Below are positions 32,004-43,499 of a stretch of 64,000 nucleotides of DNA, piece by piece. A model generated the notes under the pieces. That model had not been told where the DNA came from, ran no database searches, and saw nothing but the letters and a program-made list of their open reading frames with translations. The DNA lies in the NCBI GenBank assembly GCA_934047225.1, contig CAKOHE010000107.1:62001-126000 (forward strand), read 5' to 3'. Numbering within the stretch: position 1 is the stretch's first letter; each line of letters opens with the position of its first letter. A program made the translations under genes and the position numbers. Source of the stretch: Ypsolopha sequella (taxonomy: Eukaryota; Arthropoda; Insecta; Lepidoptera; Ypsolophidae).

Positions 32004-32225
32004 TGAGAAAAAAAATCATCCCCAATTTACGTGTAGAGGAGATACCCTAAAAAAAAATATTTTCAAGATTTTACTGTACTACTTTATTGGCGTGATGAAT
32101 ATGTATACCCATGCCAAATTACAGCTTTCTAGTACTAATAGTCTCTAAGCTAAGCCGCGGACAGACAGACAGACGGACATGGCGAAACTATAAGGGTTCC
32201 TTGTTGTTGACTACGGAACCCTGAA
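31998..32225 (+). repeat. Right part of the split lepidopteran dispersed repeat
   Basis: 'gcggacagacagacagacgg', 'atggcgaaactataagggtt' and 'tacggaaccct' form the well-known end of this repeat family. It continues the sequence left of the Polinton once a single GATATA is kept. Confidence 0.75.
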
Positions 32226-32519
32226 AACATATTTGTTTATTATTCGAGATTTGTTAACAAGACTTTGTTTGAGATTCTGGTTTACCTTTTCTGAGAAAAA
32301 ACAGGGAGAGAAATAAGGCAAATATTTCGGCTACGTCGTAGCCAATCTTGAGCACTACAAGTGCTACGTGCTACGCGGCAGTTCGTGTTGATATAGTAAG
32401 TACACGGTCGAGCTACGACCGTTAACGGGAGTCTTGTAGTAACAGTAAGAACAGTATTTCTTAAAGTGGGCGATAACGCCCTGTGTGTGGTGTGCGAAAT
32501 AAGTTTGAGAACCTATGGC
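32226..32519. other. Stretch with CTACG-rich degenerate repeat
   Basis: Around 32330-32430 imperfect 'gctacgtgctacgcgg' type motifs recur. A similar tract lies at 45955-46075. No gene was recognised. Confidence 0.45.
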
Positions 32520-32522
32520 TAA

Positions 32523-32968
32523 GGCCCACTGGCACTTGCAGCATTATCGAGAAAAATCGTTAACCCTCGAGTTAACTTACCCAAGGGAAGAGTTAACTGA
32601 CCCGACATTTCATTAGTCCTATTGCACCATGATAATATCGAAGCGGATTAGTAAACCCGACCTAAGCGATTGTTTGACATTTGACATTTATTTAGAATTT
32701 TACCATAAAGTAATTAATTGCAACCTATGAGGTATAGCATCTATATAATGTCATTAGAAACAACACAATTTAAGTCAAACTGGTAACATTACTTCGCTAA
32801 CCCGAGTTTAACACAAGGTGGGAGTCGGGTTAAATCCAAATGACTTTCTCTTAGTTTAACCCAAGTTTAACCCGAGATTTTGATTGGTGCAACAAAGCTT
32901 TTTCTTAACCTTTATTTTTTGACTTAACCCGAGTTAAAGTCGAATTAAAAACATGCTGCAAGTGGGCC
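32523..32968. mobile_element. Harbinger-type MITE
   Basis: Ends are GGCCCACT-GCACTTGCAGCAT (left) and ATGCTGCAAGTGGGCC (right), flanked by TAA and TTA. The right ~310 bp is closely similar to 44500-44792, the upstream region of the decayed Harbinger transposase gene, including 'ttggtgcaa' and the repeated 'taacccgagttta' blocks. No coding capacity. Derivation from that family is seen in the sequence. The three-base target site is only suggestive. Confidence 0.75.
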
Positions 32969-32969
32969 T

Positions 32970-33630
32970 TAGAAGTTCCGTTTTCATTCTAATTATGTTT
33001 TAAAATACTTGTACTTATCCCGACCGGTTTCGCTGTTCAGCACTTTCTAGGACCTATTATCATAATTAAAACAATTAACAATTTAACCATGTCTAATTAA
33101 GTGAAATGGATGAGAAAAAAGAATTTAATGTTCATTCTCATGAATTTGCATTTAATTTCATTCACTCATTCTTCAAAAAATGTTCAATTATTCTAATTGT
33201 GAATTAACATCATATCATTGCAGTATAGAAACGCAGAAAGAAAAGTAAATCTGGATGTGAGGAGCTCTGAACAGGGATTCGAACCCGGGATCTCTCACTT
33301 ATAATGGTAATTTATATCTCCTTGTGATGGATAAATCGCCAAGTGTTCAAACATAGTTTATTTTTGTCACAGATTCTAATTGTGTAATAGATACTTGACA
33401 AAATAATTAATATCAACTTTTAATAAATGTTTTAATGTATTCATTACAATTACAACACAGCGTATAACACACCAAAAACATCACAATGGTGGATCTCAAA
33501 AACAATTAAAAACAAAGCAATTAATACAAATGACTACCTCAAGCATTTTTTTTTAATATCTACACAAATATAGTTTTAATTAACTAATTAATCGTTCATT
33601 CGTCTTTCTAGTATTCTACTTTCTACATAC
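32970..33630. other. Stretch with a tRNA-derived SINE-like fragment
   Basis: On the minus strand near 33270-33295 'atcccgggttcgaatccctg' is a perfect pol III B-box/T-loop sequence, with a weak A-box-like motif upstream. It does not fold as a full tRNA gene by eye. The rest is AT-rich and unassigned. Confidence 0.4.
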
Positions 33631-33635
33631 ATATA

Positions 33636-33685
33636 CTCACGCCTGTCTCTTAGAAGGGTAGGCAGAGGCAGAGACTTTTACTTTA
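33636..33685 (-). repeat. Lepidopteran retroposon-tail fragment, inverted
   Basis: The reverse complement contains 'gtctctgcctctgcctaccc' and 'aggcgtgagtata', the same tail family as 23740-23795 and 41950-42000. Confidence 0.55.
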
Positions 33686-34587
33686 GTTAAGTAAAGTTTA
33701 AACAATCCCAACAAAAAACAAATAAAATAAGTGATATAAGAAATTTTAAATGATTAAATATGTCCTGGTTAATGTTTTAATGTTTTTTTAACATAAGGTT
33801 GGTAAGTACGATTATCAAATTTTCGTAAATTTTTGCGTTAGTTTCAAATGTTTCAGGAAAGCACCCTTATAATTATTCTCGTGCTTCGAATCTTAAATTT
33901 AAACCTGCCAATACCTACAATTATTTATTGCAGAACAGACCTTAACACAAATGTATATAAGTTAAATATCCTTGTAATAGTTTAAGTTTGGTTTAGGTTT
34001 AAGCAATCACCAGATATAATGAAATATAACGCCCAAAAAATCGTAAACAATTAGCAGAATTTAATTCCCATTTTAATATAAAATTATCACTAATAAACCT
34101 AAAGTCTGCTAACCTAAAAAAGGCAAGAATAATCGCTGAGCTACCCAAAAAGGCCACGCAAACACCAAATATGTAATATTTTTTAAACAATACACAATTT
34201 ACACAATTTTATCCTAATAAAGAAATGAATATACAAAAATCATTGTTTACCCAAAAAATATAAATGAAGTTCTAAAGGTTCACCGATACTACCGTAAAAT
34301 GTTAACTAAAGGATGAGATTACATTAGTCTGCATTCATTTATTAATGGCTACCATTTAAAGCGGCAGTTGTATATAGTTTTGATAAGTAAAAAATTATAA
34401 AATGCATGTTTAATAACGATTTCGGCATTTAAAACTTAGCTGTAAATTAAACAAAAATGAGTCGTAAAAAATTATAAAATGGATCATTTAAAAAATATAA
34501 TGAGCAGTGAAATGGTTAAATGGGCAGTTACGAGTAGGCAGTTGACAAATCGAAACTAGTCTGTTAGAAATCTCATTCTAAGCAGTT

Positions 34588-34770
34588 TTATAAACAATGA
34601 GGTGGTAAAAATTTGATCAGCATAGTATTAAGGGGCCTCATTGGGCTTTCGGCTGTCTCGCTAGCACCTTTTAACTTTTTGATAGATTTGAGAATTTTGG
34701 GTTTCTGATCATAATAACCTCTATACAGCGGAACACAAGAACTCGGTCCCGCTAAGTTTTCTTTCGCCAT
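34588..34770 (-). CDS. Possible short gene or first exon (60 aa), unknown
   Basis: The minus-strand frame starts MAKENLAGPSSCVPLYRGYY and ends after 60 codons. A possible donor (AAAAG|gtgcta) follows residue 34. Upstream (34790-34845) is an unusually CpG-rich patch ('tgctcgcgcggcgcgtgact'), unlike the AT-rich surroundings and compatible with a promoter or 5' UTR. I recognise no family. It could be the first exon of a host gene whose other exons lie outside the window, or chance. Confidence 0.3.
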   Translation of the reverse strand: MAKENLAGPSSCVPLYRGYYDQKPKILKSIKKLKGASETAESPMRPLNTMLIKFLPPHCL

Positions 34771-34856
34771 CGTAAATACCGACTAATCAAATACGCAACG
34801 CCAACGCCCCAGTGCTCGCGCGGCGCGTGACTGAATCGCATGGTGTAGCATTTTTC

Positions 34857-34950
34857 CAACTGTTAGGTTACAATTAGGTCACTTTTTAACTTTATTTGTT
34901 AAGAGGCACGTCTGGTGGAAAAGACCGGGTTCCCGCCGGCCGTGCCGCTT
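34857..34950. repeat. Dispersed repeat with conserved GC-rich hairpin, copy 2
   Basis: Related to 6568-6665. The stem GGCACGTCTGGTGG / CCGCCGGCCGTGCC keeps the two G-U-type appositions. It replaces the outermost A-T pair by G-C and has one mismatch where copy 1 pairs. Confidence 0.6.
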
Positions 34951-37900
34951 TACAGCAGTATATCATCAATTTCATATTATAATCTGAGGCCGATACACAT
35001 TATGTGTGTACGCGGTATTTCATCAACTACGACACCATGTACAGAGGCTGATACATCTGGCGAGTGTACGCAGTATTCTATCAAGAACTGAACGCTGAGC
35101 AGAGACGGATAATTAAGAAATATATTACATCTATAATAACGCTTATATGACATGCGTCAAATTGTTGAAAATAGTCGGTTCGGCTATGGACCATAAAAAT
35201 AATTTGTACAAAATATAGTTAATGTAATAAGTAATAACATCACCAGACTGAATGAGGCCATTCAGCGGGTAAGGGATGGCCGGAACGAATTATAATGCTG
35301 ATTATTTTGTCTAACTGTTTTAACTGGCATATTGCTTCATGTTAAAGCCTTTTGTTTGGTATCGATTGGTCAAACTATTAAAATTATTATTTTGTGGAAT
35401 AAATTAATAGAAATGGAAATGAAAGATGTCCAAGAAGACCCTTCATTAATATGATGTTGTAAGCCTTGGATATTCTATTAATTTGTGGATCTTATCATAA
35501 TTTTATTTCGCTTATTGACCGCTTGAAAATAAATGTTTTAATTATTCGTCAACTAAAGATGTAATTTGTTGACCTAAATGGAGTCTCCAAATTGTTGTAT
35601 TTAAATAAAATTATGATGATCCAGGAATAGGGACATTCCTCATACAGGATGGCCGATGCGCACTGCAAGGGTGCGCGTGATAGTTTTGAGCAGTCATGCT
35701 TATTTATTTGTTAAAATTTTTGTACAAGAAGCAAATCTCATAAGTACATGTAATTATACAATGCCCTGTAAAAATATATAAACATTTCGTCCGCAGGAAT
35801 GAGTCACGAGATTTGCGGAAAGGAGATAATTTATTTTCAATTTTGGTTACTTAAATATTTTCCTTTAGATGATCAATTGTGTGGTGTCTTTAAAACATAT
35901 TTTTCAGATGTGGTAGGTAATTGTAATTGTTAATTGTAAAAAGGCATTTCAAAATTAAATAAAACAAATTTCAGACAAAACTGACAACAATAAATACGAA
36001 TATTTTCATGCAAAATACAAAATGTTGATTTCTACATTTTCTGATGAAATTTTGAATGTTCTATATTCCATAACAAAATAATTATTACTTCAAGAAATAA
36101 TGCATTATATGTTTATAATATATTATATTAGTTTAAATAATTTGTAAAATGGAGATAATATATTCTATTAGGTATTTCACTAGGTACGTAAATAAAAATT
36201 ATGTACTTACAACGTAGGTGACATTCCAATAAAATAAATTATAGTTATCAACAATTATGTCATGCAAAATTATAGTACATCATCAATATTAACATTAACT
36301 AAATAAAATTGACAAAAGTAAGTAGGTACTTGTGTGTTATGTTCCATTAGAATAATATTATTGTGATATCTATGTTTGTTCCGTACATTATAGCCTGATT
36401 AGAATGGCATAGATGTGCTTATCAATAATCTTGTAAAAAGACTTTCATTAATACACGAAATTTAAAGGAACTGATAAACCTACACTTGATTTATATAAAT
36501 GAGCCTAAAATAAAGTTGAAAAATGTATTTTGAGTTAAGTATATTAACTGTCCTAAATTGTATTCAATTCAATTTCGTTTAAGACTTAATTACTTGTACT
36601 TACGTATAATCGCATTAAGTTTTGGTAAAAGACATAATGAGATAATTGTAGATACGAGTATTGTTAAACTATAAATATACATGACAATATAATGTATTCA
36701 ACTTGATGTTTGAACGCTTATAACGTCTAGTAGACTTGTGGATCGATTAGTGTATTTCATCATTTTTGTACATTTACCAGGTGTTTTTGATACCTATTTA
36801 TAGCGATTATCGATATAGTAAAATCTTAAAAATGTTATATCAATTTAATTTACGATACGATATATTATTCCCTTAAAATATTATTATATAAAATATTGGG
36901 ATATTCGGTCAAGTTATAGTCTAATAAGATATGATATATAATGAAATATTAATAGGATACTAAGTATAGGTAGTTTTTGGTTTCTATAATTTTATATATT
37001 TTTGCCTGAGGTCAGGCAAGGGTCAGGATGGCCGATAGCTAACTATTACAGATATTTATTACATATATTTTGTTATCTTAAATAATCATTGTCAAGTAGG
37101 AATATTTTATTGTGAGACAGCTGGCAACACACACCGCTGTCAATCTAGTTTTGGCGCGCGTAGGATGATTGTAAGAGGTAGTGTCCTCAATAAAACTATA
37201 TCAAAATATCTTATCCACCTGTATTATTTATAGTATATTATAAGAGAATAATAACACTTGATAACAGAACTATTGAAACGTGGCTTTAATGATTATTTAA
37301 AATAATTTGTTTGTTTTTTAGCTTTTAAAGAAAATTGAGTGTCAGTAACGACCATCCTGACAAAGAAAACATAAATGTCATACTGAGTGGACAAGATAAC
37401 GTTGTGCCGTTCAGGGTCAAGGTCATTGTACTGCCAGAAGGACAAGTCAAATTTTCATATAAAATACGTACTGCAAGCAGGACAACATATTGAATTTATC
37501 AGGACGTTTCGCACAAAAAACCCATCCTTTCAGAAGAGCTACAAATAAATATCCAAATACGCTACAAATAAATTTAAATATCTGCTTAACTTTGCCCGTT
37601 CAATTAGTCTTGCTAAATAACCAATCAACCCAAATTTTGGATTTATTTACGTATATAACATGTGTTATTATTTTACTCTTATTAATGATTCTTTCGCTAA
37701 ACTCATAAACTAAACATGAAAATCAGAGGTGCGATTGTGTAAGAAAATAGTCATGAAATCGTATTCATTTGATAGCTTAAAACTAATCATTTCACTTGTC
37801 AAACGGCCAATTCGAATTGTCTATTGTATTCATAGATGCTTTACGATTTGTATTGTTATTTTAGACAATGAGTGAATGATTTGTTAAGATTGACAAATAA

Positions 37901-38220
37901 TTCGAATTGTCGAAGATTTTTTAGTTCATCGCTAATGTCAAATGATTGCGGCGACTTGTTGTCTATGACAATCGTTTAACGGTAAGTGTTTTTGATTATT
38001 TTGGAATAAAATTAGGTAAAACAATTTTTATTCTACCATTAAAATCAATAAATTATGTTCAATTAAAATTGTGGTGCTTTTTAGTCAAAACCCTTGGCTT
38101 TGGCACAGAAATAAGAATTGTTTTTTATATGAGCACAGTTTGGGGTTATATTTTTGTAGCAAAGATATTATGAAAAGGTTTAGGGCAGTTCGGCCACAGA
38201 TTAAAATATTTTTTCTTACT
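34951..38220. other. Long stretch without a recognisable gene
   Basis: AT-rich. Two short shared phrases ('aggatggccgatg' near 35650 and 'aggatggccgatag' near 37030) hint at old repeats. The 75- and 72-codon frames here have no recognisable content. Low-complexity A/T tracts dominate 36100-37000. Confidence 0.4.
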
Positions 38221-38515
38221 TTTTAGGGTTCCGTACCCAAAGGGTAACCAACGGGACCCTATTACTTAGACTCCGCTGTCCGTCTGTCTGTCCGTCTGTC
38301 AACAGGCTGTATCTCATGAACCGTGATAGTAAGACAGTTGAAATTTTCACAGATGATGTATTTCTGTTGCCGCTATAACAACAAATACTAAAAAACAGAA
38401 TAAAATAAATATTTAAGGGGGCTCCCATACAACAGACATGTTTTTTTGCCGTTTATATATATAATGGTACGGAACCCTTCGTGCGCGAGTCCGACTCGCA
38501 CTTGGCCGGTTTTTG
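38221..38515 (-). repeat. Lepidopteran dispersed repeat, short form, inverted
   Basis: From 'agggttccgtacccaaaggg' through 'ctccgctgtccgtctgtctg' and 'ctcatgaaccgtgatagtaa' to 'cgagtccgactcgcacttgg' and 'ccggttttt'. It is the same family as the split copy around the Polinton, but with the variant interior. Partial copies occur at 50011-50170 and, decayed, at 46305-46420. Confidence 0.75.
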
Positions 38516-39519
38516 TATTTTGGTTTGGTTGCTATTTCGTCATACAAATATAATAAATAAACATAATATAAAATAAAACACCGACCGATTCAAAAATATT
38601 TTGCAGTTGCAGTTGACTTGACACTTGAATTGATTCGAAACTATGACGCGTTATAATAACTACAAAACTCGGACGAAGACAAATAATACGATAAGATATA
38701 GCGCTGTCTCTTTCAGACATCACATCTAGTAAAAAAAGTAATCCCGTGTCAAGCTCTTCAACTACATCTACTGTTGAGTAGTAGTAAACTTATGCCACCA
38801 CCTGGGGTCGAGCAGCTGAAACTCGGTTTTCCTTCAATTGTTGCGTTTGGTTATACGAGTTGCATGGAGATAATTTTCGATTGAATTCTATGTTTTAAAT
38901 TATATAAATAAATTTTTGTGGTGGATTTAAAAAATGTAATCAAAAAGATCTATTATTTTTGTGTTTGACATAATTTTAAAGTAAATAAATTATCAAATTT
39001 CATTTTACGTAGGTAGTACACAATAAAACGCAATTTCATTTCGCATTTTTTAAACCATCGGTCATTTCTAAACCTTCGGTCACTTTTCGGTCTTCATTTT
39101 ATGGACAGTTTTACACTATTCGAATTTGCCCTACACGATCCTTGACAATGGTATAGATTTATCATCTATGACCAACCTTACACAATCGCACCTCTTTACA
39201 TTACTAGAATACGGACGCCTCACAGAATAAGGTTGCGGGAAGCGCGCGGGGCGACTCGCTTGCAAGTGCGCCGCGCAGCAGGAATAAGACGGCTGTAGTT
39301 TTTTTCAAATACAGACTGTTCACAGGTATTTTACCTCTGACAGCTGTTCTATGTCCAATACTTAAGAAACATTTTCGATCAGCCTAGAGGTAAAATAACT
39401 GTGAACGATCTGTACCTATCGCGGCCGCGGCCGCTAACTCAATGATTCCCTTAAGTGAGTCATTAAACATGTATCCATGTTATAGAATTAAATGAGACTT
39501 GAGGATAATTCACGATTTA
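38516..39519. other. Stretch without a recognisable gene
   Basis: Contains a run of related phrases 'accatcggtcatttctaaac' and 'cttcggtcacttttcggtc' (39055-39095), a GC-rich patch at 39235-39290 and the palindrome GCGGCCGCGGCCGC at 39421. No coding signal. Confidence 0.4.
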
Positions 39520-39725
39520 TATAAAAACGGCTCACCTCAATACGTGTTATGATTGGGAAAGCCGACCAGTTTCAGCAGATTTAGACTGCCTTCATCTGGG
39601 CAAGTGAAGACGTTCACGCGACGACGACGTTACGTCTTCACTCGCCCAAATGAAGGCACTCTAAATCTGCTGAAACTGGTCGGCTTTTCCGATCATAACA
39701 CGTATTGAGGTGAGCCGTTTTTATA
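39520..39725. mobile_element. Long near-perfect hairpin, 94-bp arms (MITE-like)
   Basis: Left arm 39520-39613 and right arm 39632-39725 are reverse complements with only a few mismatches. They enclose 18 bases ('tcacgcgacgacgacgtt'). Arms include CCGACCAGTTTCAGCAGATT. Probably a foldback MITE. Target duplication not clear. Confidence 0.75.
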
Positions 39726-39729
39726 CAAC

Positions 39730-39984
39730 GTGTAACAGAAAGGTGTAACCATATTTGAAGAGCTTATTCAGTCAATGGTATAGAACAGCTTTTACTATGG
39801 AACAAACACTGTATCTTGAAAAAAAACCTTTAACTTTTTCATAGAAAAATGCAATGCCGCTCGGCCGAAATGTATGGAAGGACAGATTTGTTTTTTGACA
39901 TTTCAGGTTTGGCTCCATAGTAAAAGTTGTTTTATACCATTGACTGAATAAGCTCTTCAAATATGTTACACCTTTCTGTTACAC
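39730..39984. mobile_element. Second hairpin element, ~71-bp arms
   Basis: Arms GTGTAACAGAAAGGTGTAAC.. (39730-39800) and its complement (39913-39984) match except for a few bases around a ~110-bp loop. It starts four bases after the previous hairpin, so the two structures stand back to back. Confidence 0.72.
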
Positions 39985-40019
39985 ATTGTATAAATCATAT
40001 GTCATTATTGTTACAATTC

Positions 40020-40109
40020 GCTTCGTTATATATGTTATCGTTATATATACATAAGGAAAAATACAAGCTCATGGTGGAAAAAGTCCAACGTAAATTTGCT
40101 CGATATATA
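40020..40109 (+). pseudogene. LINE reverse-transcriptase fragment, part 1
   Basis: The frame reads KEKYKLMVEKVQRKFARYI, the motif that follows the reverse-transcriptase domain in jockey/CR1-type LINEs. The 5' part of the LINE is missing. The frame resumes at 41149 after the inserted foldback MITE. Confidence 0.7.
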
Positions 40110-41148
40110 CAGGGTGGAAAAAATGAAAGGGCCCTGGAGGGGAACTACCTTAAATCCTTTAGTTAGCTCATTTTACTGAAAGGAAACATTCCTTTATTTT
40201 TTAAAAGAAACAAAACTGCATTCAAAGATCTTCTAAAATTTGCTTGTCTCACCCGGGAACTGAACCAACTAAAAATTTAAAAAATAAACCCTCGCTATTT
40301 TATTATACGAATCGGTAGGATTATTGTTCAGGATAAAATTTGTATACTAAACTAAAGTCTTACACTCATCTGTTGTACGAAATACCCATGAAATTGAATA
40401 TTTATTACAAGTTCTTTATTAACAAAACCTAGTACTGTTCACTTGTAAAGTAATAATTATACGCCATTATTACACAATGACAGCACGGAATGAAAGCAAA
40501 ACAAAACAAAATTTGAATTTCGAACGAATACTTTTATCGATTTTAAAAATGTTGAAAGTTATGGTTCGAACTTCAAATTTGTTGCTCCGCGTTGCAAAAA
40601 AAATACGTTCCTTTTTTAAACTTTTCGTCAGTACGCCTAGTGCAAGAAGTAATTGTGCTCTGCATACATTTATTATTACCATTTAATGATTTTTTTATTG
40701 AAGTATTCAACAAGGTACTTAAGATAAATAACATTAGCAAGCTTGTACTTCATACGATGTCTTTGGATGTAAGAGAGATAAGAAAATTATAACGTGCCAT
40801 TTACTTGTTACAAGTGAACAGTACTAGGTATTGTTAACAAAGAACTTGTAATAAATATTTAATTTCATGAGTATCTCTTACAACAGATGAGTGTAAGACC
40901 AAATGTTTATTAGACAAATTTTATTCTGAACAATAATCCTACCGATTCGTATTGATAAAATAGCGAGGGTTTTTTTTTTAAATTTTTAGTTGGTTCGATT
41001 CCCGGGTGAGACAAGCGAATTTCAGAATATCTTTGAATGCAGTTTTGTTTCTTTTAAAAAATAAAGGAATGTTTCCTTTCAGTAAAATGAGCTAACTAAA
41101 GGATTTAAGGTAGTTCCCCTCCAGGGCCCTTAAATTTTTTCCACCCTG
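40110..41148. mobile_element. Foldback MITE, copy 3, inserted in a LINE
   Basis: 1039 bp with CAGGGTGGAAAAAAT ends and long inverted arms, closely similar to the elements at 10471 and 12680. TA lies on both sides. Removing the element plus one TA puts the two LINE halves in the same reading frame. Confidence 0.88.
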
Positions 41149-41632
41149 TATATAAAAAAATGTATGGGTATTATCCATACTTATTCCCATCCATTTTCGT
41201 GGTCGGAATGGTAGGGGTAGACACCCTAGAGCTGAGACGTAAGCTAGCGCTATTAGTGCACTATTATCTGCTGTTACACAACCGAGTGGACGACCCCGCT
41301 GCCCTCGCGGGCTGCGCACTGGCGGCACCGAACAGGTCACGCGTGCTCTTTGCGACGGGTGTGGTACGCACACAGCATGCTCGTTTTGCGCCCACCTTCC
41401 AAACGTGTACCCTGCTAAATCTGCTCCTGAATAAATACCCAGAAATTGACATTTTTAATATTACTTTATCAAAATTTGTTATTCTTGTTAGAATTTTTTT
41501 AAGCATTTAGTTCATAAGTGTTAAAATTGTGTTAAAACCTTTGTTAATGTGTTAATAACTTAGCTCACGAGTTGGGGAAAGTCACTGTTAGTAGGCTAAG
41601 GTTCTAAATAAAAATAAATAAATAAATAAATG
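41149..41632 (+). pseudogene. LINE fragment, part 2, with 3' tail
   Basis: The frame continues with KKMYGYYPYLFPSIFVVGMV, TLELRRKLALLVHYYLLLHN and VDDPAALAGCALAAP, the C-terminal region of a lepidopteran non-LTR element. It ends in a 3' UTR and an (AAAT)n tail at 41606-41632. It is 5'-truncated and cannot be active. Confidence 0.75.
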
Positions 41633-41764
41633 TTTTGTAAATTATAGTAAGAGAAGAAAGGAACATTAAATACATTGGTGATCGAACATCTTGGATAGTT
41701 AAAAGGAAATGTTAAATTTATACATTCAATGAGACTAGTACAATTAATTTGGTGATTGATAATA

Positions 41765-42010
41765 AATGAGATCTTGTATTTTACGACGGTTTCGTAGGGA
41801 CTTTCCCCTCATTGTGAAAACACTGCCTGTCCCCTCGCCCCGCAGATCCACCGCTGCGCCTGGACAGTGTTGTGCGGGCGACGATGACGCCGACGGAAGT
41901 CGATTGATGGAAGAAGCGAAGGAGGTGTGACAGGATCATAGCAGATAAAAATCTGCAGTCTCTGCCTACCCTGCGTTAGACAGGCGAGAGTATATGAATG
42001 TATGTTGTGT
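41765..42010 (+). repeat. Retroelement-derived segment with lepidopteran tail
   Basis: A GC-richer stretch (41815-41935, 'tggaagaagcgaaggaggtg') followed by 'tctctgcctaccctgcgtta' and 'gcgagagtatatgaatg', a common lepidopteran repeat end. No intact frame. Confidence 0.5.
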
Positions 42011-42173
42011 TACACCGACTTTTTTTTATAGACAGTAAAATATATGATAACACAACATAAACATAATCGCGTCGACATATATCTGCGAGGGGGTGTCAGA
42101 GATATGGACTAGCACTGAAGCAGTCGAACACTTGTACAGCACCTTTTTCCGCAAATTTTCGGGAACGCAAATA

Positions 42174-42773
42174 CACGTTTGTTAGTGCATGCAGGTTTAC
42201 CTCACAGTGTTTTGCTTCACCGTTCAGTAACTGGTGAGTACACAAATACACGTTTGTTAGTGCATGCAGGTTTACCTCACAGTGTTTTGCTTCACCGTTC
42301 AGTAACTGGTGAGTACACAAATACACGTTTGTTAGTGCATGCAGGTTTACCTCACAGTGTTTTGCTTCACCGTTCAGTAACTGGTGAGTACACAAATACA
42401 CGTTTGTTAGTGCATGCAGGTTTACCTCACAGTGTTTTGCTTCACCGTTCAGTAACTGGTGAGTACAAAAATACACGTTTGTTAGTGCATGCAGGTTTAC
42501 CTCACAGTGTTTTGCTTCACCGTTCAGTAACTGGTGAGTACACAAATACACGTTTGTTAGTGCATGCAGGTTTACCTCACAGTGTTTTGCTTCACCGTTC
42601 GGTAACTGGTGAGTACACAAATACACGTTTGTTAGTGCATGCAGGTTTACCTCACAGTGTTTTGCTTCACCGTTCAGTAACTAGTGAGTAGACAAATACA
42701 CGTTTGTTAGTGCATGCAGGTTTACCTCACAGTGTTTTGCTTCACCGTTCAGTAAGTGGTGAGTACATAAACA
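42174..42773. repeat. 75-bp minisatellite, 8 units
   Basis: Units begin CACGTTTGTTAGTGCATGCA at 42174 and every 75 bases to 42699. They are nearly identical; one has 'gtacaaaaat' and one 'gttcggtaac'. Because 75 is divisible by 3 and the unit lacks stops in two frames, frames of 170 and 176 codons appear on opposite strands. I do not regard them as genes. Confidence 0.95.
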
Positions 42774-43139
42774 CAATGGACATTCGCATAACCCATTGGT
42801 CCATTTGAATTAGGATTCGAACTCGAGTCTCAGTGGAAGCCTACACATTAGTAGATAGTATAATTTTAAATATACATGAACAGTAGGAGTATTTTGTTTA
42901 TTTTCATTCATGGACGGCTATGAGTGAACTACCGATTACACAAAATATAGAACAAATAATTCCAAAAGTATATTCAGATTTATCGAGAAAGCTCTTGCGA
43001 TCCCAAGAGCCCAACCAATTTAAAAGGTTATCGGTAGGTATTTTGTTAATAATTTCCACGGGGTTACGACCCATACTACTACTATTAATCCAGAAAATCG
43101 GGCAGTTCCCTAGGGACGATTAATACGAATACCATGCAT

Positions 43140-43275
43140 GTGAAGTTCAAGAGTATGGATTACCCTAGCAATAAGTCCAATGGCAAAGACTTTATTAGCT
43201 TTTGATAGAGGCGATTATGTGTTGCCTCATGGCCTCTTATTCTTGGACGTGTAATACTAATAACCATGTAGCAAA
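43140..43275 (+). repeat. Dispersed repeat related to 14540-14670
   Basis: 'aagtccaatggcaaagactt' and 'gaggcgattatgtgttgcct' match the segment at 14565-14660 with scattered changes. Identity unknown. Confidence 0.6.
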
Positions 43276-43490
43276 TTTTCGTTGTAGCAGGTGTACATTA
43301 AAGGATAGCTACGCCGTAGCAAGTTTACTGTGTAGCATATTTATGTTGTAGCAGGTCTAATTTGTAGCATATCTACTACGTAGCAAGTCTGCAGTTTAGT
43401 ACATTTAGGTAATAGTAGCTCTACATTGTAGTTTATCTACGTCTTAGCAAGTTTACTGTGTAGCATATTTATGTTGTAGCAGGTCTAATT
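43270..43490. repeat. Degenerate GTAGCA-type tandem repeat, ~22 bp
   Basis: Repeating 'gtagcaagtttactgtgtag' and 'catatttatgttgtagcagg' variants. A longer block of about 60 bp at 43311-43367 recurs at 43439-43495. Confidence 0.7.
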
Positions 43491-43499
43491 ATAAACACT

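Noticed and set aside
33240..33310. tRNA gene
   Set aside because: Only the B-box/T-arm is convincing. No acceptor stem or anticodon arm could be paired, so it fits a SINE fragment.
39421..39434. GCGGCCGCGGCCGC palindrome as a regulatory site
   Set aside because: A short GC palindrome with no associated gene or repeat copies in the window.
41264..41506. Minus-strand frames over the LINE fragment (also 41092-41373)
   Set aside because: Antisense shadows of the reverse-transcriptase C-terminal region.
42096..42691. Repetitive proteins of 176 and 170 codons
   Set aside because: By-products of the 75-bp minisatellite, present on both strands.
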